DNA from: Bacteroidota bacterium
GTDB taxonomy: Bacteria; Bacteroidota; Bacteroidia; B-17B0; Aurantibacillaceae
NCBI GenBank assembly: GCA_013816895.1
Contig: JACDDR010000005.1
Location: forward strand, 1-42,065
DNA: 42,065 nt
Reading direction: 5' to 3'
Shown here: piece after piece, positions 32,558 through 41,368 of the stretch
How the letters are laid out: every line of letters begins with the position of its first letter
Numbering within the stretch: the stretch's first letter is position 1
Translations under genes and position numbers: made by a program
Notes under the pieces: model-generated
The model's input: only the letters and a program-made list of their open reading frames with translations
The model's database searches: none
What the model was told of the DNA's origin: nothing

Positions 32558-34300
32558 GTGACTTTGACCCGGAAATATATATTATTCGTGTTTTTCTTTA
32601 CGGCTGCGTTATATTTTAATGCACAGGTAATAAATCTGAAAATAAACTTTCCGTCAGGCGATAAGAATGTAAAGAAAATCAATTACCGCAAAACATTCAA
32701 TTCAAAACAATCGGCGTATAAAGAATTGAACAGTGTTATTTTTTCTTTACAGCAAAAGGGATACCTGCTTGCCGCTCCTGATACTATAATAGAAGACTCT
32801 ACTTTAATAACCGCCATAGTATCTGAGAACAAACTCTATAAATGGGCGCATCTCAAAATAGGAAACCTTAATCCTTCCCTTGCTTCCAAGTTGGGAATCA
32901 GCGAAAAATTATATTTTAATAAAACGTTTCGTTATAACGAAATGGCCAGGAGCATAAACAACATCATTACTTATTATGAAAACAACGGTTATCCTTTTGC
33001 AGCTGTTAAGCTCGACAGTATTGAGACCAGCGGCAACGAAATAAAAGCGGTACTCCACGTTGAGAAAAATAAACTCTTTAAAATTGATTCTGTAATTATT
33101 ATTGGCACAGCCCGTATTAATAAAAAATTTCTGTATCGCTACCTCTCCTTGAAAGAAGGAATGCCTTATAATGAAACGGCACTTGCCGCCGTCTCCCAAA
33201 AGGTAAAACAGCTACCTTTTGTGTTTGAAAAAGAACCCCAGCGGGTAAAATTAACCGACAGAAAAAATAAACTCATCCTGTTTCTCGATAAAAAAAACGC
33301 ATCACAGTTTGATGGCATCATCGGCCTTTTACCGGACGCCGCCTCAAAAAAGACTGTAATAACAGGCGATGTAAAGCTGAAAGTGGTAAATGGAATTTTC
33401 AGGAATGGCGAAACCTTTGACCTGCAGTGGCGACGGCTTCAATCCCAAACGCAGGATTTTAAAGGAAATGTTATTTATCCTTATCTTTTTGGAACACCCG
33501 CCGGTATTGATTATTCCTTAAAAATTTATAAGCGCGACACCACTTTTATTGACATTTTAAATAATATCGGCGGTCAGTATTACTTCAGCGGGCTTAATTA
33601 TTTTAAAGTATTTTATAAGCAGCGCACCAGCAATTTAATTTCAACTTCCGGTTTGAATTTTATCACCACCCTCCCCGACTATGCCGATGTATCAACGCAG
33701 TCATACGGTGCCGGAATATTTTATGAAAAATTAAATTATCGTTTTAATCCTCACAAGGGAATCGCGCTTAACATTAATGCACAAACGGGAAACAGATCCA
33801 TTAAAAAAAACCCGAAGATAAATGAACTCGCGTACAACAATGTGCTGCTGAAATCAACCCAATATCAGCTGGAGGGAAACGTGAACGTTTTTATAAAACT
33901 TTACAGGAACAACGTTTTAAAGCTCGGAGCACAGGGCGCTTCCATTTTTGGAAATTCAACTATTTTCAGAAACGAACTTTTCAGGATCGGTGGCTTAAGG
34001 ACTCTGCGTGGATTCGACGAAGAAAGCATTTTTGCCTCATCTTACATTATCCCAACGGTTGAATACCGTTTCCTTTTTGCGCAAAATTCGAACATTATTC
34101 TTTTTGCAGAAGGCGCCTGGTATGAAAATATCAGCAACGGCTCCTATGTTAAGGATACACCTGTTAGCGTAGGAACTGGAATAAATTTTGAGACAAAAGC
34201 TGGAATTTTCAGTCTTAATTACGCAGTTGGTAACCAGTTTGGAAATGGGTTCGACATCCGTAGTGGAAAAATTCACTTTGGCTTAACAGCATTATTTTAA
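32558..34300 (+). CDS. Omp85-family (BamA/TamA-like) outer-membrane protein
   Basis: The 580-aa protein has a signal sequence (YILFVFFFTAALYFNAQ), two or three POTRA-like units (for example EMARSINNIITYYENNGYPF and FLYRYLSLKEGMPYNETALA) over residues about 30-235, and a 16-strand-type barrel ending GKIHFGLTALF. The loop-6 motif LRGFDE at 483-488 is the Omp85 hallmark. It is shorter than BamA (fewer POTRAs), so it is more likely a TamA-like or lineage-specific paralogue than the essential BamA. Translation starts at GTG 32558 or TTG 32564; both give a good signal peptide. Confidence 0.88.
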   Translation: MTLTRKYILFVFFFTAALYFNAQVINLKINFPSGDKNVKKINYRKTFNSKQSAYKELNSVIFSLQQKGYLLAAPDTIIEDSTLITAIVSENKLYKWAHLKIGNLNPSLASKLGISEKLYFNKTFRYNEMARSINNIITYYENNGYPFAAVKLDSIETSGNEIKAVLHVEKNKLFKIDSVIIIGTARINKKFLYRYLSLKEGMPYNETALAAVSQKVKQLPFVFEKEPQRVKLTDRKNKLILFLDKKNASQFDGIIGLLPDAASKKTVITGDVKLKVVNGIFRNGETFDLQWRRLQSQTQDFKGNVIYPYLFGTPAGIDYSLKIYKRDTTFIDILNNIGGQYYFSGLNYFKVFYKQRTSNLISTSGLNFITTLPDYADVSTQSYGAGIFYEKLNYRFNPHKGIALNINAQTGNRSIKKNPKINELAYNNVLLKSTQYQLEGNVNVFIKLYRNNVLKLGAQGASIFGNSTIFRNELFRIGGLRTLRGFDEESIFASSYIIPTVEYRFLFAQNSNIILFAEGAWYENISNGSYVKDTPVSVGTGINFETKAGIFSLNYAVGNQFGNGFDIRSGKIHFGLTALF

Positions 34301-34426
34301 TCGGGTTTTATCTGCAATTTTTTCTTGTGAAAACACTGTTCCACATCGGTTTTTAACCGTTCGTCAAGCCTTGCAGATCGTCCTGCTTTTGACGCTTGTT
34401 TTGTTGCATGAAGGCTCTTAAAATCT

Positions 34427-34434
34427 TATATTTG
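34427..34434 (+). promoter_or_regulatory. -7 promoter box of the choice-of-anchor B pair
   Basis: TATATTTG matches the consensus and lies 17 bases before the ATG at 34452; TTG-containing sequence (CGCTTGTTTTGTTGC) lies at roughly the -33 region. Confidence 0.65.
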
Positions 34435-34451
34435 TTTATAACACACCTACT

Positions 34452-35873
34452 ATGAAAAAAATTATACTGTTTTTCACAAGTCTATTATCTCTTCATTTTA
34501 CAGCGCAAACTTATCCAAGCCAGAACATCAGCCTGTTGAGCCTTATCAACCCAAATACCGGAACGGTTGGTGTTGGGCCTGACTCCAGGCGGTATTCAGG
34601 CGTATGGGGATGGAAACAAACTTCCAAAAATAAAGAATACGCTATTTCGGGAACAAGTAACGGCACCTATTTTATAGATGTTACATCTCCAACAACCCCT
34701 TCAGTATCCGCGTTTGTACAAGGAAAACTGGGTTGTACCTGGCGCGAAATGAAAACCTTTCAGAATTATTGCTATATTATGAGTGATGATGCGAGTCCTA
34801 ACAGGTTCCAGATCGTGGATATGCAGTACCTGCCCGATAGCGTTCATGTTATTCATAACGGCACTCAATATTTTGAACGTGCTCATGCCATGTGGATAGA
34901 TGGAAATAAACTTTATTGTTCGGGAGTTACATACAGCACAGGTGTTACCTCCTCTATGAACGTTTACAGCCTTGCCACTCCAACAGCGCCGCTTTTATTA
35001 CGCCAGCTCAACCAGGACGCCAATTTCATTTCATACGTGCACGATATGTACGTGCGTAACGATACTGTTTTTGCCTCATGCGGATTCGCTGGTTTGTACA
35101 TTTTTAAATTTAATACCGGCGCAAATAATTTCACGCAGCTAGGCTCTTATACCAGCTACCCGAGTTCAGGATATAACCACAGCAGTTTCTTAACGCAAAA
35201 CGGAAAGTATCTTGTTTTTTGTGATGAATCGCCTGCTGGTTTGCCAATTCACATTGTTGATGTGCAGAACATGTCGAATGTTCAAAACGTTCAAACATTT
35301 AAACCATATTCAGGAACCACATCTCATAATCCTTACCTGATGGGAAACAACATTGCGGTTTTATCCTGTTATGAAGATGGTCTTTATATCTATAATATTT
35401 CGCAACCGGCCAGTCCATGTGTAGTAGGCTTTTTTGACACCTATCCTCAAAGTGGCGGAAACGTTGGCTATTCGGGGCAGTCCTACCGTGGCAATTGGGG
35501 CGCATACCCTTATCTGCCAAGCGGAATTATTTTAGCCAATGACATGCAAAACGGACTATTCATTCTTGATCCTACTGCCGCCTACACTAATTCCACTTGT
35601 ATTAATGTTGGGATTAAAGCTTCCAGTAATTCAACCGCAAATTTTATTTTTTACCCCAACCCTGCAAACGATCGGATTGCGCTTAACTACAACACAAATA
35701 GTTCATGCACAGTACAAATTAAAAATATGCTGGGGCGCCTGGTATTTGAAAAAAAATATGAAGGCATGGTTTCAGATTATGTGGATGTAAAACAATTGGA
35801 TAACGGTACTTATATATTAACTGTGACTGAAAACTCACAAAGCATTACAAAAAAACTAGTGATTAATCACTAA
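34452..35873 (+). CDS. Choice-of-anchor B family secreted protein, copy 1 (T9SS)
   Basis: The 473-aa protein has a signal peptide (IILFFTSLLSLHFTAQ) and a beta-propeller-like body with the choice-of-anchor B pattern: YSGVWGWKQ, KEYAISGTSNGTYFIDVTSP, TWREMKTFQNYCYIMSD, YVHDMYVRNDTVFASCG and the LVIVD-like repeats. The C-terminus (FIFYPNPANDRIAL, LDNGTYILTVTENSQSITKK) is a T9SS type A sorting domain. It is predicted to be displayed or released outside the cell; ligand unknown. A close paralogue follows after 38 bp. Confidence 0.92.
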   Translation: MKKIILFFTSLLSLHFTAQTYPSQNISLLSLINPNTGTVGVGPDSRRYSGVWGWKQTSKNKEYAISGTSNGTYFIDVTSPTTPSVSAFVQGKLGCTWREMKTFQNYCYIMSDDASPNRFQIVDMQYLPDSVHVIHNGTQYFERAHAMWIDGNKLYCSGVTYSTGVTSSMNVYSLATPTAPLLLRQLNQDANFISYVHDMYVRNDTVFASCGFAGLYIFKFNTGANNFTQLGSYTSYPSSGYNHSSFLTQNGKYLVFCDESPAGLPIHIVDVQNMSNVQNVQTFKPYSGTTSHNPYLMGNNIAVLSCYEDGLYIYNISQPASPCVVGFFDTYPQSGGNVGYSGQSYRGNWGAYPYLPSGIILANDMQNGLFILDPTAAYTNSTCINVGIKASSNSTANFIFYPNPANDRIALNYNTNSSCTVQIKNMLGRLVFEKKYEGMVSDYVDVKQLDNGTYILTVTENSQSITKKLVINH

Positions 35874-35911
35874 ATCGCTTGTCCTTTTGCAAACATAAAA
35901 ATTAACTACCT

Positions 35912-37771
35912 ATGAAATTAAAACAATTAATACTGGTGCTGTTTATTTCTGCGCTGACAAAAATATACGGGCAAACATATGCCGCGTCTAATTTTACTTT
36001 GATCAGTTTAATTAATCCGGAAATAGGTGTGAATTTTTATAATGATAAATATTCCTCCTGCTGGGGCTGGTATCAGGCGTCTCTCAATAAAGAATATGCT
36101 ATTGCCTGTTCAAAAAGCGGAACCTACTGGGTAGATGTCACAAATCCTGTAACACCTACTATCAGCGCATTTGCTGCCGGAACATCCAGTAACGGAGTGT
36201 GGCGCGAAACTAAAACGTACCAGAATTACTGTTATGTTGCTTGTGATGATAACAGCTCTTCCGGTTTCCAGATCTTTGACATGAGTACATTACCAACCAG
36301 CATCACTCCCGTTTATCAGGGCAACTCTTATTTTAAAAGAGGTCATACCCTTTGGGTGGATGGCAACAAACTGTATGTTGCGGGCATTACTTACAGCACC
36401 GGAGCAACAAGCAGCATGAACGTTTACAGCATTGCTACTCCAAGCGCTCCTGTTCTGTTACGGCAATTAAAACAGGATTATAATTTTATTAATTATGTAC
36501 ATGACATGTATGTAAGGAATGATACCGTATATGCCTCCTGCGGAAACCAGGGTATGTACATTTTCAAGTTTAACACCGGAACTAATACGTTTACACAGTT
36601 GGGATCGCTTACCACGTACTCTTCTTCAGGGTATAATCACAGCAGCTGCTTAACGCCAAACGGACAAACACTGGTATTCACTGATGAAGTTCCTTCCGGG
36701 CTTCCGTTTAAAACAGCCAACGTTACCAATCTCTCAAATATCCAGGTGTTAGCCACTGCCAACCAGTTTCCGCAAGGCACCCCGCACAATGTATTTGTTG
36801 TAAACAACCAGTACGTTTTTTTAAGCAGTTACCAGGATGGTACACAGCTTTACGATATCTCGAACCCTTCTGCTCCGGTACTTGCTGGCTTCTTTGATAC
36901 CTTCCCGCAAGGCGGAGGGAACAATAATATCTGGACCGGCGATAACTATGATGGTCAATGGGCCATGTATCCCTATTTTCCAAGTAAAAATCTTTTTGCC
37001 TGCGACCAGAAGAATGGATTGTTTATGATCAAAACGCATTTGTTCCAAAACCCAAATACGCCAACCGTTAGTTTCGCTACTCAGGGAACTGTTTGCGCGG
37101 GAACATCCGTCACCTACACAAATACATCACAGGGAGCAAGTTCCTACACGTGGAATCTGCCTGGTGGAACGCCTTCTATTTCAAACGCTACCAATGCTGC
37201 GGTTACATATAGTTCTGCCGGCACAAAAACAGTTATTCTCATTGCTTCTAATGGAACGCTCACCTCTTCCTCAACCGCCACTATTTCAGTTAAACTGGTG
37301 CAAGCCACAACTTCTTCCACCAATGCGTCTTGCAGCACCTGCAGTGACGGTATAGCTTCCACCTCTCCTTCGGGAGGAACAGCGCCTTACTCTTATACCT
37401 GGGCTCCTTCAGGAGGTAACACTGCCACAGCGGGAAGTTTAACGCCGGGGTGTTATACGGTTACTATTACAGATGCAATAGCCTGTTCAGCGAGCAAAAC
37501 AGTATGCGTTGGGTTCGCAACTGGTATTGGTGCAATGGAAAATAAAATTCCCTTATTTATTTATCCTAACCCTGCGCATGATGAAGTTACCATAGAAGTG
37601 CAGGACTTGTTTACCTGTTCCATGTTTAATTCTCTTGGTGAATTAATTTTTTCATCAGGCCAGCAGCAAAGTAAAATTAGTATTAACCTTTCTAAATTTC
37701 CAAAAGGAATTTACATTGTTGAGGCAGAAACAAAAAACGGCGTTCTGCGAAAAAAATTGATTACCCGGTAA
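35912..37771 (+). CDS. Choice-of-anchor B family secreted protein, copy 2, with PKD and SprB-like repeats (T9SS)
   Basis: The 619-aa protein is a tandem paralogue of the preceding one: KEYAIACSKSGTYWVDVTNP, YQNYCYVACDD, FINYVHDMYVRNDTVYASCG. After the propeller-like region (about 1-380) it gains a PKD-like domain (SYTWNLPGGTPS, TVILIASNG) and a SprB-like repeat (GTAPYSYTWAPSGG, GCYTVTITDA), then the sorting domain (LFIYPNPAHDEVTI, FPKGIYIVEAE). So the pair differs mainly by domain gain between body and anchor. Co-transcribed with copy 1 is likely (38-bp gap). Confidence 0.92.
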   Translation: MKLKQLILVLFISALTKIYGQTYAASNFTLISLINPEIGVNFYNDKYSSCWGWYQASLNKEYAIACSKSGTYWVDVTNPVTPTISAFAAGTSSNGVWRETKTYQNYCYVACDDNSSSGFQIFDMSTLPTSITPVYQGNSYFKRGHTLWVDGNKLYVAGITYSTGATSSMNVYSIATPSAPVLLRQLKQDYNFINYVHDMYVRNDTVYASCGNQGMYIFKFNTGTNTFTQLGSLTTYSSSGYNHSSCLTPNGQTLVFTDEVPSGLPFKTANVTNLSNIQVLATANQFPQGTPHNVFVVNNQYVFLSSYQDGTQLYDISNPSAPVLAGFFDTFPQGGGNNNIWTGDNYDGQWAMYPYFPSKNLFACDQKNGLFMIKTHLFQNPNTPTVSFATQGTVCAGTSVTYTNTSQGASSYTWNLPGGTPSISNATNAAVTYSSAGTKTVILIASNGTLTSSSTATISVKLVQATTSSTNASCSTCSDGIASTSPSGGTAPYSYTWAPSGGNTATAGSLTPGCYTVTITDAIACSASKTVCVGFATGIGAMENKIPLFIYPNPAHDEVTIEVQDLFTCSMFNSLGELIFSSGQQQSKISINLSKFPKGIYIVEAETKNGVLRKKLITR

Positions 37772-37804
37772 ACTTTATACTTAGATTTACAATTCAAAAA
37801 AATT

Positions 37805-38974
37805 ATGCTGACAAAAGATTCGGTTATTGGTGTTGTTGGAAGCGGCGCCATGGGTTCAGGTATTGGCCAGGTAGCGGCCACTGCAGGGCACCAGGTTTTT
37901 GTGTATGACAACAATGAGGTATCACTTAGTAAAGCTGAAACCAGCCTTAAAACCTCATTGCAAAAACTGGTAGAAAAACAAAAGCTGACCGCGGAACAGT
38001 CGGACTCTATTTTTTCAAATATACATTTCGTGAAAACATTAAGTTTATTAAGCACGAGTGATCTCATCATTGAGGCAATCGTTGAAAACATAGATGTAAA
38101 AAAGAAATTATTTCATGAGCTTGAAAAAACGGCCAAGGCAGGTACGATACTTGCTTCCAACACTTCTTCACTTTCCATTACTTCTATTGCCGCTGCCTGC
38201 GAGCATCCGGAAAATGTTATAGGCATTCATTTCTTTAACCCGGCCACGATCATGCCATTAGTGGAGATCATACCCGGTATTGCTACTTCACCTGAGATAA
38301 CCAATAGCTGCAAGTCGCTTATTGATACCTGGAAAAAAACTACTGTTATTGTTAAAGACACGCCTGGCTTTATTGTCAACCGTGTTGCCCGGCCTTTTTA
38401 CAGCGAAGCCCTGCGGATTTATGAAGAGGGAATAGCGGAGAAGGCAACCATTGATTGGGCCATGAAAGAAATTGGCGGCTTCAAAATGGGTCCGTTTGAA
38501 TTAATGGATCTTATTGGGCACGATGTAAATTATATTGTTACAGAAACAGTTTGGAAACAATTTTATTTTGATCCTAAATTTAAACCGGCGCTGGCGCAAA
38601 AAAGACTTCTGGAAGCGGGTTTTCTTGGAAAAAAAACCGGCAGGGGATTTTATAATTATTCAACGGATTCAAAACCGGAAGAAGCAAACAAAAATCCGGA
38701 ACTTGGAAATTTAATATTCAAACGGATTCTTGTAATGCTGATAAATGAAGCTGCTGATACCTTATATTTAAAAGTTGCTTCGCGCGATGATATTGACATG
38801 GCCATGACCAAAGGCGTTAATTACCCTAAGGGATTGCTTAAATGGTGCGATGAAATGGGGGTTGATAACGTGATAAAAGAATTAAACGCCCTTAGAGATT
38901 TTTATGAAGAAGACAGGTACCGTATCAGTCCACTGCTAAAGCAAAATTTTATTCTGCGTAAGAAATTTTATTAA
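37805..38974 (+). CDS. 3-hydroxyacyl-CoA (3-hydroxybutyryl-CoA) dehydrogenase
   Basis: The 389-aa enzyme oxidises (S)-3-hydroxyacyl-CoA to 3-oxoacyl-CoA with NAD. The N-terminal Rossmann motif GSGAMGSG (12-19), E90/E94, SNTSSLSIT (118-126) and the catalytic His142 in GIHFFNPATIMPLVEI are intact. It is longer than the roughly 282-residue single-domain enzymes because it has a second C-terminal 3HCDH helical domain (VMLINEAADTLYLKVASRDD). It would work with the acyl-CoA dehydrogenase elsewhere in the window in beta-oxidation, or in aromatic degradation. It stands 33 bp behind a T9SS gene without clear operon logic. Confidence 0.93.
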   Translation: MLTKDSVIGVVGSGAMGSGIGQVAATAGHQVFVYDNNEVSLSKAETSLKTSLQKLVEKQKLTAEQSDSIFSNIHFVKTLSLLSTSDLIIEAIVENIDVKKKLFHELEKTAKAGTILASNTSSLSITSIAAACEHPENVIGIHFFNPATIMPLVEIIPGIATSPEITNSCKSLIDTWKKTTVIVKDTPGFIVNRVARPFYSEALRIYEEGIAEKATIDWAMKEIGGFKMGPFELMDLIGHDVNYIVTETVWKQFYFDPKFKPALAQKRLLEAGFLGKKTGRGFYNYSTDSKPEEANKNPELGNLIFKRILVMLINEAADTLYLKVASRDDIDMAMTKGVNYPKGLLKWCDEMGVDNVIKELNALRDFYEEDRYRISPLLKQNFILRKKFY

Positions 38975-38978
38975 ACAC

Positions 38979-39070
38979 CGTTAACCCATGACAGGGCTTG
39001 AAACGTTACCCGTGACAGGGTTTCAAACCCGTCAGGGGGCAACGAATATGAAACCCCGTCACGCTATCCG
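38979..39070. repeat. REP-like intergenic repeat (two direct units and one inverted)
   Basis: Two near-identical units lie side by side, CGTTAACCCATGACAGGG (38979 on) and CGTTACCCGTGACAGGG (39004 on), each followed by TTGAAA or TTCAAA. A third unit, TATGAAACCCCGTCACGC (39047 on), is the inverted form of the second. The set can fold into a hairpin. No ORF is seen in it. Confidence 0.55.
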
Positions 39071-39140
39071 TTTTAAATTTCACGAATTTCTCTAATTTAG
39101 ATTTTTGAAATTAGCGCCGGTTGTGGCAAAAATATACTAA

Positions 39141-39713
39141 ATGAAAAACACTTACATCGAAAATAAAATAATTGAAAAGGAAGACTTTACGAGCAACAAA
39201 CTGGAAGTTGCCGAATACGAAAAATGCAAATTCGTGAATTGTAATTTTTCAAATTCCGACCTGACTAACGTTCAATTTCTGGAATGTCTATTCCTTGGTT
39301 GTAATCTCAGTAATGCCAGCCTGAATAAAACCGCTTTCAAGGAAACGAACTTTAAGGACTGTAAGTTATTAGGCCTGCATTTTCATAATTGCAATGAGTT
39401 TCTGCTTTCGGTAAACTTTGACAACTGTCAATTAAATCTCTCCTCTTTTTTCAGACTGAAAATAAAAAAAACAAAATTCCGCAACTGTTCGCTTCAGGAA
39501 GCAGACTTTACCGAAACCGATCTCAGCGGCGCAGTATTTGAAAACTGTGATCTTTCGCGCACGGTGTTTGACGGTACTAATTTAGAAAAGGCCGACCTGC
39601 GAACCTCCTACAATTACATGATTGACCCTGAATTAAACAAAATTAAAAGGGCAAAATTTTCATTACAGGGAATTCCGGGATTACTTTTTAAATATGATAT
39701 AGAGGTTGAGTAG
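39141..39713 (+). CDS. Pentapeptide-repeat protein
   Basis: The 190-aa protein is made of tandem pentapeptides (A(D/N)LXX type), for example FVNCNFSNSDLTNVQFLECL and TETDLSGAVFENCDLSRTVF, over residues about 28-155, predicting a right-handed quadrilateral beta-helix. There is a short interruption around 82-98 (NCNEFLLSVNFDNC). Size and pattern are those of the Qnr/McbG-like group, some of which protect DNA gyrase; that role is only a possibility here. No signal peptide, so it is cytoplasmic. It ends in a strong bidirectional terminator. Confidence 0.88.
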   Translation: MKNTYIENKIIEKEDFTSNKLEVAEYEKCKFVNCNFSNSDLTNVQFLECLFLGCNLSNASLNKTAFKETNFKDCKLLGLHFHNCNEFLLSVNFDNCQLNLSSFFRLKIKKTKFRNCSLQEADFTETDLSGAVFENCDLSRTVFDGTNLEKADLRTSYNYMIDPELNKIKRAKFSLQGIPGLLFKYDIEVE

Positions 39714-39738
39714 GTGATCTTCTGACTGGTAAAATAAA

Positions 39739-39769
39739 AACGCCTTTTCAAATTAATTGAAAAGGCGTT
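39739..39769. terminator. Bidirectional Rho-independent terminator
   Basis: AACGCCTTTTCAA (39739-39751) and its perfect complement TTGAAAAGGCGTT (39757-39769) form a 13-bp stem with a 5-nt loop. It separates two converging genes and serves both. Confidence 0.9.
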
Positions 39770-39791
39770 AATATATAATCTTTAAAAGTTT

Positions 39792-40886
39792 TTATCCTAT
39801 TGGCGGCGGAACATTCATGAACAAGCTTGCGAGCTCAGGCTGTGTTTCAGCGCTGGCCCAGTTTGCCATCCCTGCTTTCCATACCTGAGAATTACGAAGT
39901 AATTGTCCCGATGCTGCCATACTTTGTAACTGCTGCAACGTAAATGGACCGGCCTGTGCACCGTTTACCACCACGTGAAACTGCGTTAAAGGCGGTGGAG
40001 TGTTTGTATTGGTATTCTGCTGCGCGTTGTTATTCATGCCAGCCATCACATTACTCATCATGTTGCCCATGCCCATGCCCACACCCATTCCGATACCGGC
40101 GCCACCAATGCCTTCGTTTTTGGCGGCATCTTTAATAGCGTTAGCGGTATTGAACTGCGCCAGTTTATTCATGTCCAGCGCATTTAAGCGGGAGTAAGCA
40201 AAAATTTCTTTTTTAAGTTCTTCAGGCATCGAAACATTTTCAACCAGGAACTTTGTAATGGTTAAACCGTATTCAGCGAAATCCGTATTCAGTTTTTCTT
40301 TGCCAAGCGTGGAAAGCTCTTCCAGGTTAGCCGCGAATTTCTCAACCGGAATATTTCCTTCACCAACAGCATCGGTAAACTTGGTAACAATCATACTTTT
40401 TAATTGCTCCGTAACTTCATCGGTAGTAAAGTTGGTATCGGTGCCCGCGATCTCTTTAATAAATTTACCGCCATCTGTAACACGAAAAGCGAAAGAACCA
40501 AATGCTCTTAATTCAATAAAACCAAAACGCTGATCGTTAAGCGTAATGGCATTTTTGGTGCCCCATTTCTGATCAATAAACTGTTTGGTGCTTACAAAGA
40601 ATATGTCAGCTTTGAATGGACTGTTGAAACCATATTTCCACCCGCGGAGGGTGCTCATTAAAGGCATGTTCTGTGTTTCGAGTGTGTACATTCCCGGAAG
40701 GAACACATCGGCAATTTTTCCTTCGTTCATAAAAACAGCTACCTGGCTTTCGCGAACGGTAAGCTTGGCCCCCATTTTAATTTCATCCTGGTATCTTGGA
40801 AATTTCCACACAATGGTGTCGTTCGAACTATCAACCCAGTCGATAATATCTACAAATTCATTTCTTAGTTTATCAAATAATCCCAT
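39792..40886 (-). CDS. SPFH-domain protein fused to a C-terminal GYF_2 domain
   Basis: The 364-aa protein starts MGLFDKLRNEFVDIIDWVDS and has an SPFH/prohibitin-like domain (residues about 28-240: KLTVRESQVAVFMNEGKIAD, GFIELRAFGSFAFRVTD), as in the YdjI/'virion core' group. A Gly/Met-rich linker (about 258-285) follows, then a GYF_2 domain (residues about 300-355) with GPFTLQQLQSMAASGQL and the tryptophans of VWKAGMANWASA. No membrane segment is seen. SPFH proteins organise membrane complexes; GYF_2 domains bind proline-rich peptides or membrane proteins. The start is preceded by TATATTTAC, a partial -7 box. Confidence 0.9.
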   Translation of the reverse strand: MGLFDKLRNEFVDIIDWVDSSNDTIVWKFPRYQDEIKMGAKLTVRESQVAVFMNEGKIADVFLPGMYTLETQNMPLMSTLRGWKYGFNSPFKADIFFVSTKQFIDQKWGTKNAITLNDQRFGFIELRAFGSFAFRVTDGGKFIKEIAGTDTNFTTDEVTEQLKSMIVTKFTDAVGEGNIPVEKFAANLEELSTLGKEKLNTDFAEYGLTITKFLVENVSMPEELKKEIFAYSRLNALDMNKLAQFNTANAIKDAAKNEGIGGAGIGMGVGMGMGNMMSNVMAGMNNNAQQNTNTNTPPPLTQFHVVVNGAQAGPFTLQQLQSMAASGQLLRNSQVWKAGMANWASAETQPELASLFMNVPPPIG

Positions 40887-40975
40887 GTTGTTTTGTTTTT
40901 TGTTAAGTAAATATAGTGAAATGAAAAGGTAACAGCAAAGAGTTTTTCGAAGAATTACGCCTGTTTTCGGGCAGT

Positions 40976-41368
40976 TTAAGCGTTGTTTTTACTATTCTGC
41001 TTAAACGGAGCAACTCCGTAAAAATAAAAGAGAATAACGATAAAGATTCGGACAATAACATTTGAAATTATTTTGACACTTAGTCCCTGACTTAACGCAA
41101 ACAATTCGAGAATTAAAGTAGAAGCATGAAACACAATAAAACTAATGGAAATAACCCGTAAGGCAGCAGTGTCGCTGATTTTCCGGCTCCTGAACGAAAG
41201 ATACGCCATTGCGAATTCGGCCGCGGCCAAAAAATAACACAGAAGGTACTCCGCTGAATTTATGTGAATATTCACAGAAGAAGGGATAAAAGACGGAGTT
41301 ATCACAAGTACAATCCCCGCTGCGAAAGTAACCAAAGCGTGAATAAATAAAAGCAATTTTAAATTCAT
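40976..41368 (-). CDS. Small four-helix membrane protein (unknown)
   Basis: The 130-aa protein has four predicted membrane helices (LLLFIHALVTFAAGIVLVI, YLLCYFLAAAEFAMAYLSF, VISISFIVFHASTLILELFA, VIVRIFIVILFYFYGVAPF) joined by short loops and a basic tail. No family is recognised with confidence. Its ATG overlaps the stop of the upstream aminotransferase gene (TAATG), so it is translationally coupled to it. Confidence 0.7.
   Translation of the reverse strand: MNLKLLLFIHALVTFAAGIVLVITPSFIPSSVNIHINSAEYLLCYFLAAAEFAMAYLSFRSRKISDTAALRVISISFIVFHASTLILELFALSQGLSVKIISNVIVRIFIVILFYFYGVAPFKQNSKNNA

Noticed and set aside
38979..39070. CRISPR-like repeat array
   Set aside because: Only two direct units without unique spacers and one inverted unit; no cas genes in the window.
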